A stretch of DNA of 64,000 nt from Blautia pseudococcoides (GCF_001689125.2 NZ_CP015405.2:277001-341000); one strand, 5' to 3'; counted from the stretch's first letter, positions 27,899-36,485 are shown. Translations and numbers: made by a program. The notes: a model not told the origin generated them from the letters alone.

Positions 27899-27968
27899 GA
27901 GGATTTTTCCGGTTTTGGCGGAAGGTTTTGAAATGGTGGGGGGATATGGAGCTTAGTTCGTTTGCCGG

Positions 27969-29819
27969 CTATAAAATACGGATTTTGTATTTTTCCAGCC
28001 AGTAGTTTACCTGGAGCATGTAGGCCAGCATCTGGGGGCCTGCCATGAGCTGGCCGTAGAAGGGTCTGCCGTAGTCGGAGGGGCTTTCCAGGAATGCGTG
28101 TACTTTGCGGGTGTCCAAAATTGGGCGGATGGGGGCATTGGGGTCTGCCAGAACTTCTTTTAGACGGTCGCCCAGAAGATTTTCATAGGCAGGGTCGTAG
28201 GTTTTGGGGTAGGGACTTTTTTTCCTCCAGAGGATCTCTTTGGGGAGATGCCCTTCCCCTGCATGGCGCAGCAGGCCTTTTACGATGCCGTCCGGGCATT
28301 TCATGCTCCAGGGGACATTGAAGATGTATTCCACGATCCGGTGGTCTGCCAGGGGGACACGGGCTTCCAGGCCGGAATACATGCTGGTGCGGTCCATGCG
28401 GTCCAGCAGTGTCACCATGAACCAGCGCAGGTTCAGATAGGAGATTTCACGGCGGCGTTTTTCTTCGGGATTCTCTCCCGGCAGGACCGGTGTCTCGCGG
28501 ATGGTCTTTTCATAGGCGGCATGTGCGTATTCCTCCATGCCGAGGGATTCGGCAAAATCGTCGGACAAGAGGACTTTTCTGGGTTCCATGCTCATGGACC
28601 AGGGGAAATTGTCTCCCTCAAATGCCTCTTTTTTATGGAACCAGGGATACCCTCCGAAGATTTCATCTGCGCATTCACCTGTGAGAGTCACTTTGTTGTG
28701 CTCCACGACCTGGGAACAGAAATAGAGCATGGAGGATTCCACGTCCGCCATACACGGCAGGTCTCTGGCGTCCACAGCTTTGAACAGACAGTCCACTTGT
28801 GCCATATTGTCGCACTCCAGAAAACGGTGGTTTGTGCCGGCGTACTCCACCATTTTTTCTGCCCAGGGACGGTCCTGGCTTGGCTGGAAGGCGTTGGATC
28901 TGAAATATTTATTGTTGTCTTTAAAGTCAAAAGAGAAGGTGTTCAGGACTTTTCCCTGTTTTTTCAGCTCTGCGGCACAGATAGATGTGACCAGGCTGCT
29001 GTCCACACCGCCGGAGAGAAAGGTGCTGATGGGAATGTCGGAGAGCATCTGTTTTTTAACAGCGTCCTCTACCAGCCAGGCTGTCTTTTCCACGGTCTCG
29101 TCAAAAGAGTCTGTATGGGGACGGCTTTCCAGGTTCCAATAAGCATGTTCAGAGACTCCGCCTGGTCCAAAGGTCAGGCAGTGTCCCGGAAGTATCTCAC
29201 GGACATCTTTGAAGACGCCTTTTCCGTAACTTTTAGCAGGTCCCAGAGCGAATACTTCGCACAGGCCGTCCCTGTCCAGCTGGGGTGTTACCCCGGGGAA
29301 GCCGAACAGACCTTTGATCTCAGAGGAAAAGACCAGGGTTTTTTCAGCCCATGTATAGAAAAGAGGCTTGATTCCCAGGCGGTCTCTGATAAGGGACAAT
29401 TGATTTTGGGAGGAATCCCACAGAGCGATGGCAAAAATACCATTTAATTTTTTCGTGTATTCCTTCCCGTGCAGCATAAATCCGTTCAGAATCACTTCGG
29501 TATCGCTGGCAGTCTCAAAGACAGCCCCTTCTTTTATCAGTTCTTTTTTCAGTTCGGGCATGTTGTAGATCTCACCGTTGTATGCGATGGCATAAGTGCC
29601 GGACGCATTCTTTCGTATCATGGGCTGATGACCTGTGACAAGGTCAATGATCTCCAGTCTCACATGGGCCAGGCCGCAGCTTTTGTCCAGATAAGTCCCC
29701 TGATCATCCGGTCCCCGGCGCTTTTGTATCCGGTTCATTTCCTCCAGGATGTGATTCCATTTCCCCTTTTCCTCCGTAAAATCTCTTTTCGGATTACAAA
29801 ATCCTGCGATACCACACAT
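27969..29819 (-). CDS. asnB: glutamine-hydrolysing asparagine synthetase B
   Basis: 616 residues. The true start is the ATG at 29819, giving MCGIAGFCNP, where Cys2 becomes the N-terminal nucleophile of the glutaminase domain; AAAGGGGG lies eight bases before it. The class-II amidotransferase domain spans residues ~2-195 (RGPDDQG, AYNGEIYN). The ATP-pyrophosphatase synthetase domain follows, with the PP-loop FLSGGVDSSLV and LTGECADEIFGGYPWF. It makes asparagine from aspartate, ATP and glutamine. A longer in-frame start at 29879 would block maturation of Cys2. A strong hairpin (29849-29885) lies just upstream. Confidence 0.93.
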   Translation of the reverse strand: MCGIAGFCNPKRDFTEEKGKWNHILEEMNRIQKRRGPDDQGTYLDKSCGLAHVRLEIIDLVTGHQPMIRKNASGTYAIAYNGEIYNMPELKKELIKEGAVFETASDTEVILNGFMLHGKEYTKKLNGIFAIALWDSSQNQLSLIRDRLGIKPLFYTWAEKTLVFSSEIKGLFGFPGVTPQLDRDGLCEVFALGPAKSYGKGVFKDVREILPGHCLTFGPGGVSEHAYWNLESRPHTDSFDETVEKTAWLVEDAVKKQMLSDIPISTFLSGGVDSSLVTSICAAELKKQGKVLNTFSFDFKDNNKYFRSNAFQPSQDRPWAEKMVEYAGTNHRFLECDNMAQVDCLFKAVDARDLPCMADVESSMLYFCSQVVEHNKVTLTGECADEIFGGYPWFHKKEAFEGDNFPWSMSMEPRKVLLSDDFAESLGMEEYAHAAYEKTIRETPVLPGENPEEKRRREISYLNLRWFMVTLLDRMDRTSMYSGLEARVPLADHRIVEYIFNVPWSMKCPDGIVKGLLRHAGEGHLPKEILWRKKSPYPKTYDPAYENLLGDRLKEVLADPNAPIRPILDTRKVHAFLESPSDYGRPFYGQLMAGPQMLAYMLQVNYWLEKYKIRIL

Positions 29820-29848
29820 AGAAATCCCCCTTTCTGCTGATGCCCCAT

Positions 29849-29885
29849 AAGGGCTTTGCCCACATACGGCTGCGGGCAACCCCTT
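29849..29885 (-). other. stable leader hairpin upstream of asnB
   Basis: On the minus strand AAGGGG-TTGCCCGCA pairs with TGTGGGCAA-AG-CCCTT over a 6-base loop. It begins about 65 bases before the asnB start and has no T run. T-box signature sequences are absent. It could be the end of the spoVF message or an attenuating structure for asnB. Confidence 0.5.
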
Positions 29886-29929
29886 GCTGGGTAAAAAATT
29901 GAGCTTCGTTTGACGGTGACAGCAGTTTT

Positions 29930-30508
29930 TTACTGTATGACCGGCTGATACTGCTTTCCGTTTAAAGCCGCTTCAATGGAAGGTATGAGAAGTTCTGTGC
30001 GGGCGATCATGGAATTGGGCTTTTTCTCTGGGTTATCCTGACCGAAAGGAACAAAATAGATGTTCTTGGCATTCAGAAGCAGGCCGATATTTTTCATATT
30101 CATCCCCAGTGCGTCGTTGGTGGAGATGGAGATAAGCAGAGGCTTTTCGTTCCGCAGATGTGCCTTGGCTGCCATGAGGGCAGGGGTATCGGTAATGCCG
30201 TTTGCAAGCTTTGCGATAGTATTGCCTGTGCAGGGCAGGATCACCAGGATATCCAGCAGGCTTTTGGGGCCGATAGGCTCTGCCTGGGGGATGGTGAGCA
30301 TGGGTTCCCTGCCTGTTATGCTGCGTGCTTTTTCTATAAAGTCCTCTGCATTGCCGAAACGGCTGTCAATGCTTTTGGCGGCATCTGAAAAGATGGTCTG
30401 TATTTCTGCACCTTCGTCTGCAAGCTTTTGTAATTCCTCAAACACTTTTTTATATGTGCAGAAGGAGCCGGTAAAGGCCACTCCCACTTTCCTTCCTTTT
30501 AACGACAT
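29930..30508 (-). CDS. spoVFB: dipicolinate synthase subunit B
   Basis: 192 residues, the normal size. A flavoprotein-like Rossmann domain: GVAFTGSFCTYKKVFEEL at the start, IFSDAAKSIDSRFG, and LPCTGNTIAKLANGITDTPA in the middle. Together with subunit A it converts 4-hydroxy-tetrahydrodipicolinate to dipicolinic acid in the mother cell during sporulation. It follows spoVFA after an 11-base gap on the same strand. Many clostridia lack spoVF and use an EtfA route, so its presence is informative about lineage. Confidence 0.93.
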   Translation of the reverse strand: MSLKGRKVGVAFTGSFCTYKKVFEELQKLADEGAEIQTIFSDAAKSIDSRFGNAEDFIEKARSITGREPMLTIPQAEPIGPKSLLDILVILPCTGNTIAKLANGITDTPALMAAKAHLRNEKPLLISISTNDALGMNMKNIGLLLNAKNIYFVPFGQDNPEKKPNSMIARTELLIPSIEAALNGKQYQPVIQ

Positions 30509-30519
30509 GATTGTTTCTC

Positions 30520-31368
30520 CTATTCTTCAAATTCCTTTAATATACGAAAAACAGCTTCCGCAATGGCATAGGCGGAGGAACGAGGGGCATATTTCCCCGG
30601 AAGTCCCGGACAGAGATATGCGGATATCCCCAGGTTCTTCGCTTCGGCATGATCCAAACCGCCGGGAGCGGAAGCAATATCAATAATAAGAGCCTGTTTT
30701 TTCAAACTCTTTAACAGTGACCTGTCAATGATCTGCGCGGGAATTGTGTTGAAGATAAAATCAAAACTGCCCCCGTGTTCTTTCAGTTCCTCCAAAGAGA
30801 TAGCGTCCCCTGCCAGCACCTGGGCTTCTGCCCGCACGCCGGGTCTTCTGGCACAAACCGTTACATGACAGAACATCCCTTTCAGATACGAGGCCAGGGT
30901 TTTCCCGCAGGTTCCGTATCCCAGTACAAGACAGCGGCTTTCGTGGAGATTGCGGCTGCTTTTCTGAATGGCTTCCGCAACGGCGCCTTCTGCGGTTGCT
31001 ATGCTGTTTTTTACAGTGAGTATCTCATCCTTCATCAGATCAGAGACAAAAATGCCTTTTGAAAAAATTTTTTCCTGGAAGTCCCTGGGTATGCATCCTG
31101 CAAATAAGGACTGGCCCTCCCGGAGCATATCCGGCAAAAGGGACAGTGGGATATCTTTGCTTTGGCTTATGGGGATTGGCGCAAGAATGGTCTCTGCATT
31201 TGAAACTGCCTCCAAAAGAGAGGGGGCAGTATAGCAGGAGGTGCCCGGAATATCTGCGCAAAGTGCATATTTACAAACCTTGCAGCCGCATTCCAGGAGA
31301 TATTGTGCCAGATAGACCTGACGCATATCTCCGCCGATGACTGCAAAATCAAATTTTTTGTGACTCAT
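30520..31368 (-). CDS. spoVFA: dipicolinate synthase subunit A
   Basis: 282 residues. N-terminal domain FAVIGGDMRQVYLAQYL, then an NAD(P)-binding Rossmann domain with VLGYGTCGKTLASYLKG (about residues 148-164), and DIASAPGGLD near the C-terminus. Catalyses the dehydrogenation that yields dipicolinate for the spore core. AGGAG lies nine bases before the ATG. A sigma-K-like promoter sits 30-60 bases upstream, in agreement with mother-cell expression known for spoVF in Bacillus. Confidence 0.93.
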   Translation of the reverse strand: MSHKKFDFAVIGGDMRQVYLAQYLLECGCKVCKYALCADIPGTSCYTAPSLLEAVSNAETILAPIPISQSKDIPLSLLPDMLREGQSLFAGCIPRDFQEKIFSKGIFVSDLMKDEILTVKNSIATAEGAVAEAIQKSSRNLHESRCLVLGYGTCGKTLASYLKGMFCHVTVCARRPGVRAEAQVLAGDAISLEELKEHGGSFDFIFNTIPAQIIDRSLLKSLKKQALIIDIASAPGGLDHAEAKNLGISAYLCPGLPGKYAPRSSAYAIAEAVFRILKEFEE

Positions 31369-31399
31369 TGCCTGGCTCCTGAATGTCTGAACTCTTATT

Positions 31400-31428
31400 T
31401 ACTATATGTAAGAGGGAAAAGAGATGTG
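31400..31428 (-). promoter_or_regulatory. sigma-K-like promoter of spoVFA-spoVFB
   Basis: On the minus strand CACA, a 16-base spacer and CATATAGTA match the known sigma-K consensus (mACm, N16-17, CATAnnnTA). The spacing to the spoVFA start is about 30 bases. Confidence 0.7.
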
Positions 31429-31447
31429 TTAGAGGAAAAGCAGCGTG

Positions 31448-32293
31448 TTAGCTTTCATACCGTTCGCCTCTGGCAGATGTGTGGAAAAGTTTTTTATAGG
31501 CTCTGGAAAAGGAGGAATAATTTTTAAAGCCGCACCGGTAGCAGGCGTCTGTGACAGACATGCCGTTTTGGATCAGCGCCCTGGCCCGCAGCAGGCGCTT
31601 GGTGGAAATATAGCTGGCAACACTGTATCCTGTTTCCTGCTTGAACAAGTGCATAAGGTAATAACGGCTCATATAGAACCGGGATGCCAGCAGGTCGATG
31701 GAAATGTCCTCTGCCAGGTGCTCTCCGATATAGTCAAGCACGGGAAGGATTTTGGGATTGCAGCGGCTGTTTTGTATATAAGTGCCTGTGTAGGCATCCA
31801 TGGAAAAGCGGTTCAGAAGAATGAGAAATTCCAGGAAAAGGGCTTTCTGATACAGAGCAGCGGCAAAGGCCCCCTCCCCAAAGGATTTTTCCAACTCCTG
31901 CAGAACCTGATACAGGCGGCTCTGGCCAAACAGCTCAATGCGCAGTACATTGGAACCGCTTTTTTGGGCCTGCACAAAGCACTGGTTCAGGGAATCCCCT
32001 CCATCCCGGCAGGAATCTATGAATGCAGGAGAAATGTAGAGGATCACCCGCTCGTAGGTGGAACGGCGGTTGATGACCGGCTTGTGGATCTCGCCGGCAT
32101 TTACCAGGACAACATCATAGGGTTTTAGATCAAAGGATTTTCCTTCAATGTGGTAAGTCACATCCCCCCGGATGAAAACCAGAAGTTTGTAAAAATCATG
32201 ATAATGATAGGAAAAGCTGTGCTCCTCCCCGTCTGTAATATGAAAGAGGCGGAAATCGTCTTTCAGATAACCGGTTTTACTGTAAGAATCCAA
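31448..32293 (-). CDS. AraC-family regulator with cupin sensor domain
   Basis: 281 residues. N-terminal cupin-like half (HSFSYHYHDFYKLLVFIRGD, the YDVVLVNAGEIHKP strand) that should bind a sugar. C-terminal AraC double helix-turn-helix from about residue 180 (SIDLLASRFYMSRYYLMHLF; ACYRCGFKNYSSFSRAYKKL). Upstream of spoVFA on the same strand but separated by that gene's own promoter, and divergent from the DapF-like gene. Target genes are not evident. Confidence 0.88.
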   Translation of the reverse strand: MDSYSKTGYLKDDFRLFHITDGEEHSFSYHYHDFYKLLVFIRGDVTYHIEGKSFDLKPYDVVLVNAGEIHKPVINRRSTYERVILYISPAFIDSCRDGGDSLNQCFVQAQKSGSNVLRIELFGQSRLYQVLQELEKSFGEGAFAAALYQKALFLEFLILLNRFSMDAYTGTYIQNSRCNPKILPVLDYIGEHLAEDISIDLLASRFYMSRYYLMHLFKQETGYSVASYISTKRLLRARALIQNGMSVTDACYRCGFKNYSSFSRAYKKLFHTSARGERYES

Positions 32294-32462
32294 TGTTGTT
32301 CCTCCTGTGGGACTGTTTTAGTTTCAGCATATTTTGCAATGTTTTTAACACGATGCTTATATTATAACATAAAAGTGTCTGATAAACTAGATAGAGATAA
32401 AGAGGTAAAGATATGGATCTCGCACAACAGCGGCCTGTGAACCGTAAACTAAAACATGGATA

Positions 32463-32480
32463 GCGTATGATAGCATACGC
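32463..32480. promoter_or_regulatory. inverted repeat upstream of the DapF-like gene
   Basis: GCGTATG-ATAG-CATACGC, a 7-bp perfect inverted repeat about 40 bases before the start. Possibly an operator or a short leader hairpin. Confidence 0.4.
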
Positions 32481-32522
32481 CGGATTAGGAAGGTGCATCA
32501 TAACAGGAAAGGAAAGAGAGCA

Positions 32523-33368
32523 GTGAAATTTGAAAAGTATCATGGAATAGGAAATGATTATCTGGTATATGACTGTCAGAAGAATACAGAGGAACTGGAC
32601 GGAGAAATGATCAGGAGAGTCTGTGACAGGAATTTCGGAGTAGGCTCAGACGGCATCCTGGCAGGACCTTATATAGAAGACGGAGAATTTGCTGTCCGTG
32701 TCTTTAATCCGGACGGAAGTGAAGCGAAGAGAGCGGGAAACGGCATCCGTATATTTGCCAAGTATTTAAAGGACGCAGGGTACACACTCAGCGAGCGGCT
32801 GAATATCAGGACAAAAGGCGGAAAGGTGCAGGTGCGTTTTCTCAATGCGGACGGAACCAGGATCCAGGCGGATATGGGAAAGCTGTCCTTTTCCAGCAAA
32901 GAAGCAGGACTTGCGGGTGAGCCACGGGAAGCATTGGAAGAGAAGATGGTATTCGGACAAAATTCATATGACTGTTCCTGTGTTTCCATGGGAAATACAC
33001 ACTGTGTGATCCCCATGATGGAGATTTCCAGGGAAAAGGTCTGTAAAATAGGCGCCTTTTCAGAGCGCTCCGAATATTTTGAGGACCGGGTCAACACACA
33101 GATCATGAAAGTTCTCGATAAAAATAACATTCAGATAGAGATATTTGAGCGGGGTGTGGGATATACCCTGGCTTCCGGCACCAGCAGCTGCGCCGCGGCT
33201 GGAGTGGCTTTCCGTCTGGGGTTGGCAGATTCGGATGTGATGGTGCACATGCCCGGCGGAAAGCTCTGGATCCAGATTGACGAGGACTGGCGGGTAAAGA
33301 TGACCGGCAGTGTACAGAGTGTGTGCCGGATTGAAATGACAGAGGATTTCCTGCGGTTTGAGCCGTAG
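32523..33368 (+). CDS. dapF: diaminopimelate-epimerase-like protein lacking both catalytic cysteines
   Basis: 281 residues with the full DapF fold: FEKYHGIGNDYLVYD start, FGVGSDGIL, FNPDGSEAKRAGNGIR, SMGNTHCVIPM, ERGVGYTLASGTSSCAA and a PGGKLWIQ ending. In DapF enzymes two cysteines act as acid and base, in ...CGNG and ...ACGSG contexts. Here the first is Ala71 (RAGNG) and the second Ser218 (LASGT). The usual two-base mechanism therefore cannot work as described. It may be a divergent epimerase/racemase or isomerase, or a DapF variant using another chemistry. GTG start at 32523 follows AAGGAAAGAGAG; an in-frame ATG at 32493 has no such site. Own terminator follows. Confidence 0.8.
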   Translation: MKFEKYHGIGNDYLVYDCQKNTEELDGEMIRRVCDRNFGVGSDGILAGPYIEDGEFAVRVFNPDGSEAKRAGNGIRIFAKYLKDAGYTLSERLNIRTKGGKVQVRFLNADGTRIQADMGKLSFSSKEAGLAGEPREALEEKMVFGQNSYDCSCVSMGNTHCVIPMMEISREKVCKIGAFSERSEYFEDRVNTQIMKVLDKNNIQIEIFERGVGYTLASGTSSCAAAGVAFRLGLADSDVMVHMPGGKLWIQIDEDWRVKMTGSVQSVCRIEMTEDFLRFEP

Positions 33369-33385
33369 GTGGAAAGGTTTTAAAG

Positions 33386-33426
33386 GGCTTCCGCGGCAGT
33401 GAGCAGGCTGTGCGGGAGCCTTTTTT
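33386..33426 (+). terminator. terminator after the DapF-like gene
   Basis: GGCTTCCGC/GCGGGAGCC stem (one G-U), 17-base loop, then TTTTTT. Confidence 0.88.
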
Positions 33427-33854
33427 GCGCCAGAGAAAAGTACGGGGGGAGCAGTTTTGTAAAACTGCCGGTTTTTCTACTGCTTTCGTCATTTTTTGTT
33501 GGCCGGGTGTGCAAAAAACCTGGCATTTGATACAAAAACGGTGAACAAAAGTTGCTAAAATGATTGAAAATGCAAAAAAACGAACCGATTATGAGTAAAA
33601 TAACCAGAGATATGATGGTATAATTGATGAAAACCAAGGGGTAAAAGCCGAGGTGATCAGGCCGATTGACAATAGGAATCGGAGAAAAATCCTGGACAAG
33701 GGGGAATTTCTTATAAGAAAAGTCTGAGAGAGTCTGTAATAACCGAGATTGTACGTTTTTCTTCAACAAGCCCTTAAAAATTTGACGAAGCCCAAGAAGC
33801 TATGATAAGCTAAAGAATAAGGTATTAGTTTAGGATGGAAACGAGGGCTTACAG
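33427..33854 (+). promoter_or_regulatory. intergenic region with extended -10 promoter of the AraC gene
   Basis: No gene seen in ~430 bases. TGGTATAAT (33616-33624) is a good extended -10 element and the likely start of transcription for the AraC gene, which would give a leader of over 200 bases. I found no riboswitch signature in that leader. Confidence 0.5.
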
Positions 33855-34787
33855 ATGAAGAAGAGAGAAAAAGAATATGTAGAATTCCGGTATTATGAGA
33901 TCCCGCAGCGTGTGCCCCTGATCGCACTTATGGGGGAACGCTGGGTAACGAGGTATGGAAGTGATCCTATGCATTTCCATAACTATATGGAGATAGGCTA
34001 CTGCTGTTATGGCAAGGGTGTTATGCACCTGGGAAAAGAGGACGTCAAATATGGGGAGGGAACTGTTACGGTTATCCCCAAAAATTTTCCCCATCACACA
34101 ACGGGAAGGGACGAAGTCTTTGACAGCTGGGAGTATCTTTTTATAGACACGGAGCGTTTTTTAAAGACCGTATACGCGGAAAAACCTGTGTATGCAAATA
34201 CGGTGCTGGAGCGGCTTCACAGCCGTATGTTTCTGACCAGCAGGGAAGAAGCACCGGAGATCGAGGCGCTTGTCCGTGTCATTCTGAATGAAATGCGCAA
34301 CAGAGAAGAATTTTATCTGGAGAGCGTGCAGGGATGTCTGCTCACACTGCTTCTCAAAATAGCCAGAATGAATCCGGTGGACAGTATGCCGGAGGCCAAG
34401 ATCATAGATGACGGAAGTCTGAACAGTATCCTGGCGGTTCTGGATTACATAGAAAAGCATTATCAGGAAGAGATCAAGGTAGGACAGCTGGCACAGATCT
34501 GCCATATGAGCGAGACACATTTCAGAAGGGTGTTCACGGAATTTATGAATACGTCTCCGGCAGAATATGTGAATCTTGTACGGATTGAGCGTGCCTGTGA
34601 ATTTCTTGCGAAATCAGACGAGCGTCTGGAGGACATTGCCGTTAAGGTTGGTTTCCAGGCATCAGCCACATTCATCCGTAACTTCAAGAAGATTGTGGGG
34701 ACTGCTCCGCACCAGTGGAGAAGCACGGCGAGGGAAAAGGAAGACAACCCTTCCAACTACAATGTATCGGTGTTAAAGGGCTGGTAA
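33855..34787 (+). CDS. AraC-family regulator of the galactoside operon
   Basis: 310 residues. Cupin sensor half with MHFHNYMEIGYCCYGKGVMHLG and the VIPKNFPHHTTG metal/sugar pocket strand. C-terminal AraC domain from about residue 200 (VGQLAQICHMSETHFRRVF; IAVKVGFQASATFIRNFKKI). Lies directly upstream of the ABC importer and beta-galactosidase genes on the same strand, with a separate strong promoter in between. It is probably their activator, sensing a galactoside. GGCTTACAG before the ATG is a weak ribosome site. Confidence 0.9.
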   Translation: MKKREKEYVEFRYYEIPQRVPLIALMGERWVTRYGSDPMHFHNYMEIGYCCYGKGVMHLGKEDVKYGEGTVTVIPKNFPHHTTGRDEVFDSWEYLFIDTERFLKTVYAEKPVYANTVLERLHSRMFLTSREEAPEIEALVRVILNEMRNREEFYLESVQGCLLTLLLKIARMNPVDSMPEAKIIDDGSLNSILAVLDYIEKHYQEEIKVGQLAQICHMSETHFRRVFTEFMNTSPAEYVNLVRIERACEFLAKSDERLEDIAVKVGFQASATFIRNFKKIVGTAPHQWRSTAREKEDNPSNYNVSVLKGW

Positions 34788-34852
34788 GGCCCCCCGGAAA
34801 CGGGTAAATGAACAAGAAAGTAGATAATGTACAAATTAGACAAATGAAATAT

Positions 34853-34880
34853 TGACATATGCGGCGAGATGATGTAATAT
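34853..34880 (+). promoter_or_regulatory. promoter of the galactoside ABC operon
   Basis: TTGACA, 16-base spacer, TAATAT, about 125 bases before the binding-protein start. The preceding ~60 bases leave room for AraC binding. Confidence 0.7.
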
Positions 34881-34996
34881 ACATATATGCTGGACCGTGA
34901 AAAAACGGAAATGTGGTCATATTACAAAACAATCTGTCGAATAATAGGACCGTATGTACATTCATGAGTTTAAGGCTTAATAATTAAAGGGAGGTA

Positions 34997-35035
34997 TTTG
35001 TGTTATGAGAAAAAATTTGTGTTATGAGAAAAAAA
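34997..35035 (+). repeat. 19-bp tandem duplication across the start codon
   Basis: TTTGTGTTATGAG plus an A run occurs twice with a 19-base period (first copy A6, second copy A7). It places two ATGs (35005 and 35024) in different frames. Confidence 0.85.
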
Positions 35036-36402
35036 TTGTTGCAGCTATGCTGGCTTCTATGATGGTTGTTTCACTTGCAGCCTGCGGAGGCGATAGCGGA
35101 AGCGGAACCACAGACGGCGGTGATACCAAGAAGGAAGAGACCACCGGAACAGATGACACTAAGAAAGAAGAGGCGGCAGGTGACGCCGTAGCAGCTACAG
35201 ATGATGACAATACATTGACAGTATGGTGCTGGGACCCCAACTTCAACATCTACGCTATCAACAAAGCTGCTGAGATCTACGCAAAAGACCATGACGGATT
35301 TAATGTAAAAGTTACGGAGATCCAGTCAGATGATATTGAGACAAAACTGACAACAGCTATGTCAGCAGGCGATTTAAGTACCTTACCTGACATCTTCCTG
35401 ATGCAGGATAACTCTTTCCAGAAATATGCTACCAACTACCCGGATATCTTCGTTGATCTTACGGACAAGGGTATTGACTTTACAGAGTTCTCAGAAGCTA
35501 AAGTAGCTTACTCTACCTTAGACGGCAAGAACTACGGTGTTCCGTTTGATAACGGTGCTGCTATCGGCGCTTACAGAACAGACCTTCTGGAGCAGGCCGG
35601 ATATACAGTAGCTGACTTCACAGATATCACATGGGACGACTTTATGGAAAAAGCCAAAGTTGTCAAAGAAAAAACAGGACAGCCTCTGCTGACACAGCAG
35701 GCAGGTTCTACGGATATCATCATGATGATGATCCAGTCTGTCGGAGCTTCCTGCTTCACAGAAGACGGAAAAGCAAATGTTGTTGACAATGAAGCTGTTA
35801 AGAAAGCTGTAGAGATTTATTCTCAGATGGTAAAAGACGGCACATTAGTAGAAGTAACTGACTGGGATCAGTATGTAGCTTCTATCAACAACGGAACCGT
35901 TGCAGGCGTTATCAATGGATGCTGGATCATGGCTACCATCACAGCACAGGAAGATCAGTCCGGACAATGGGCTATCACAAACCTGCCTAAGATGGAAGGT
36001 GTTGGCGAGGCCAGCAACTACTCCAACAACGGCGGTTCCTCATGGGCAGTTACATCCAACTGTAAGAAACCAGACCTGGCTGTAGATTTCCTGAAATCCA
36101 CATTCGGCGGAAGCACAGAGTTCTACGATGACCTGATCTCCAAAGGCGCTCTGGCAACATGGGCACCGGCTGGTGAATCTGATGTTTACAATCAGGAAGT
36201 TCCGTTCTTCGGAAATGACAAAGTTTATGCTAAGATCGTAGATTTTGCTACTAAGACACCTTCCAACATTACAGGACCGTTCTACTATGACGCTCGTGAT
36301 GCCATCGGTGTTGCACTTTCCCAGATCACACAGCAGGGTACAGATATCGGAACTGCACTTCAGGAAGCACAGGATACTGTAGACTTCACAATGGGCGGCT
36401 GA
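35005..36402 (+). CDS. sugar ABC transporter substrate-binding lipoprotein (galactoside operon)
   Basis: 465 residues. Lipoprotein signal with lipid site Cys27 (SLAAC), then a Gly/Thr/Lys/Glu-rich flexible spacer and a type-1 extracellular solute-binding domain (LTVWCWDPNFNIYAINKAAE; YGVPFDNGAAIGAYRTDLLE). AGGGAGG is 10 bases before ATG 35005, and only this start is in frame with the signal sequence. A 19-bp tandem duplication has lengthened the N-region by about six residues (NLCYEK) compared with the expected MRKKIVAAML. Delivers di- or oligosaccharide to the two permeases downstream. Confidence 0.92.
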   Translation: MRKNLCYEKKIVAAMLASMMVVSLAACGGDSGSGTTDGGDTKKEETTGTDDTKKEEAAGDAVAATDDDNTLTVWCWDPNFNIYAINKAAEIYAKDHDGFNVKVTEIQSDDIETKLTTAMSAGDLSTLPDIFLMQDNSFQKYATNYPDIFVDLTDKGIDFTEFSEAKVAYSTLDGKNYGVPFDNGAAIGAYRTDLLEQAGYTVADFTDITWDDFMEKAKVVKEKTGQPLLTQQAGSTDIIMMMIQSVGASCFTEDGKANVVDNEAVKKAVEIYSQMVKDGTLVEVTDWDQYVASINNGTVAGVINGCWIMATITAQEDQSGQWAITNLPKMEGVGEASNYSNNGGSSWAVTSNCKKPDLAVDFLKSTFGGSTEFYDDLISKGALATWAPAGESDVYNQEVPFFGNDKVYAKIVDFATKTPSNITGPFYYDARDAIGVALSQITQQGTDIGTALQEAQDTVDFTMGG

Positions 36403-36445
36403 TAAATAAAAGACCCCTGATTGATTATTATTTCTAGAAATGAAA

Positions 36446-36485
36446 GGTCTGCTGCTGCTTATCAAAGGCGGCGGCGGACCTTTTT
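36446..36485 (+). terminator. intra-operon terminator/attenuator after the binding-protein gene
   Basis: GGTCTGCTGCTGC/GCGGCGGCGGACC stem (several G-U pairs), 8-base loop, TTTTT. Partial termination here would give more binding protein than permease. Confidence 0.8.

Noticed and set aside
28248..29447. 399-codon frame opposite asnB
   Set aside because: It is a shadow of asnB on the other strand; composition is mirrored coding sequence and there is no start signal.
29820..29929. Possible T-box riboswitch before asnB
   Set aside because: No T-box sequence and no specifier-loop layout could be seen; only one hairpin.
31445..32128. 227-codon plus-strand frame
   Set aside because: Antisense to the AraC gene at 31448-32293, which has clear domains.
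33625..33854. Possible riboswitch in the long leader of the AraC gene
   Set aside because: No known riboswitch core recognised and no clear alternative terminator stem.
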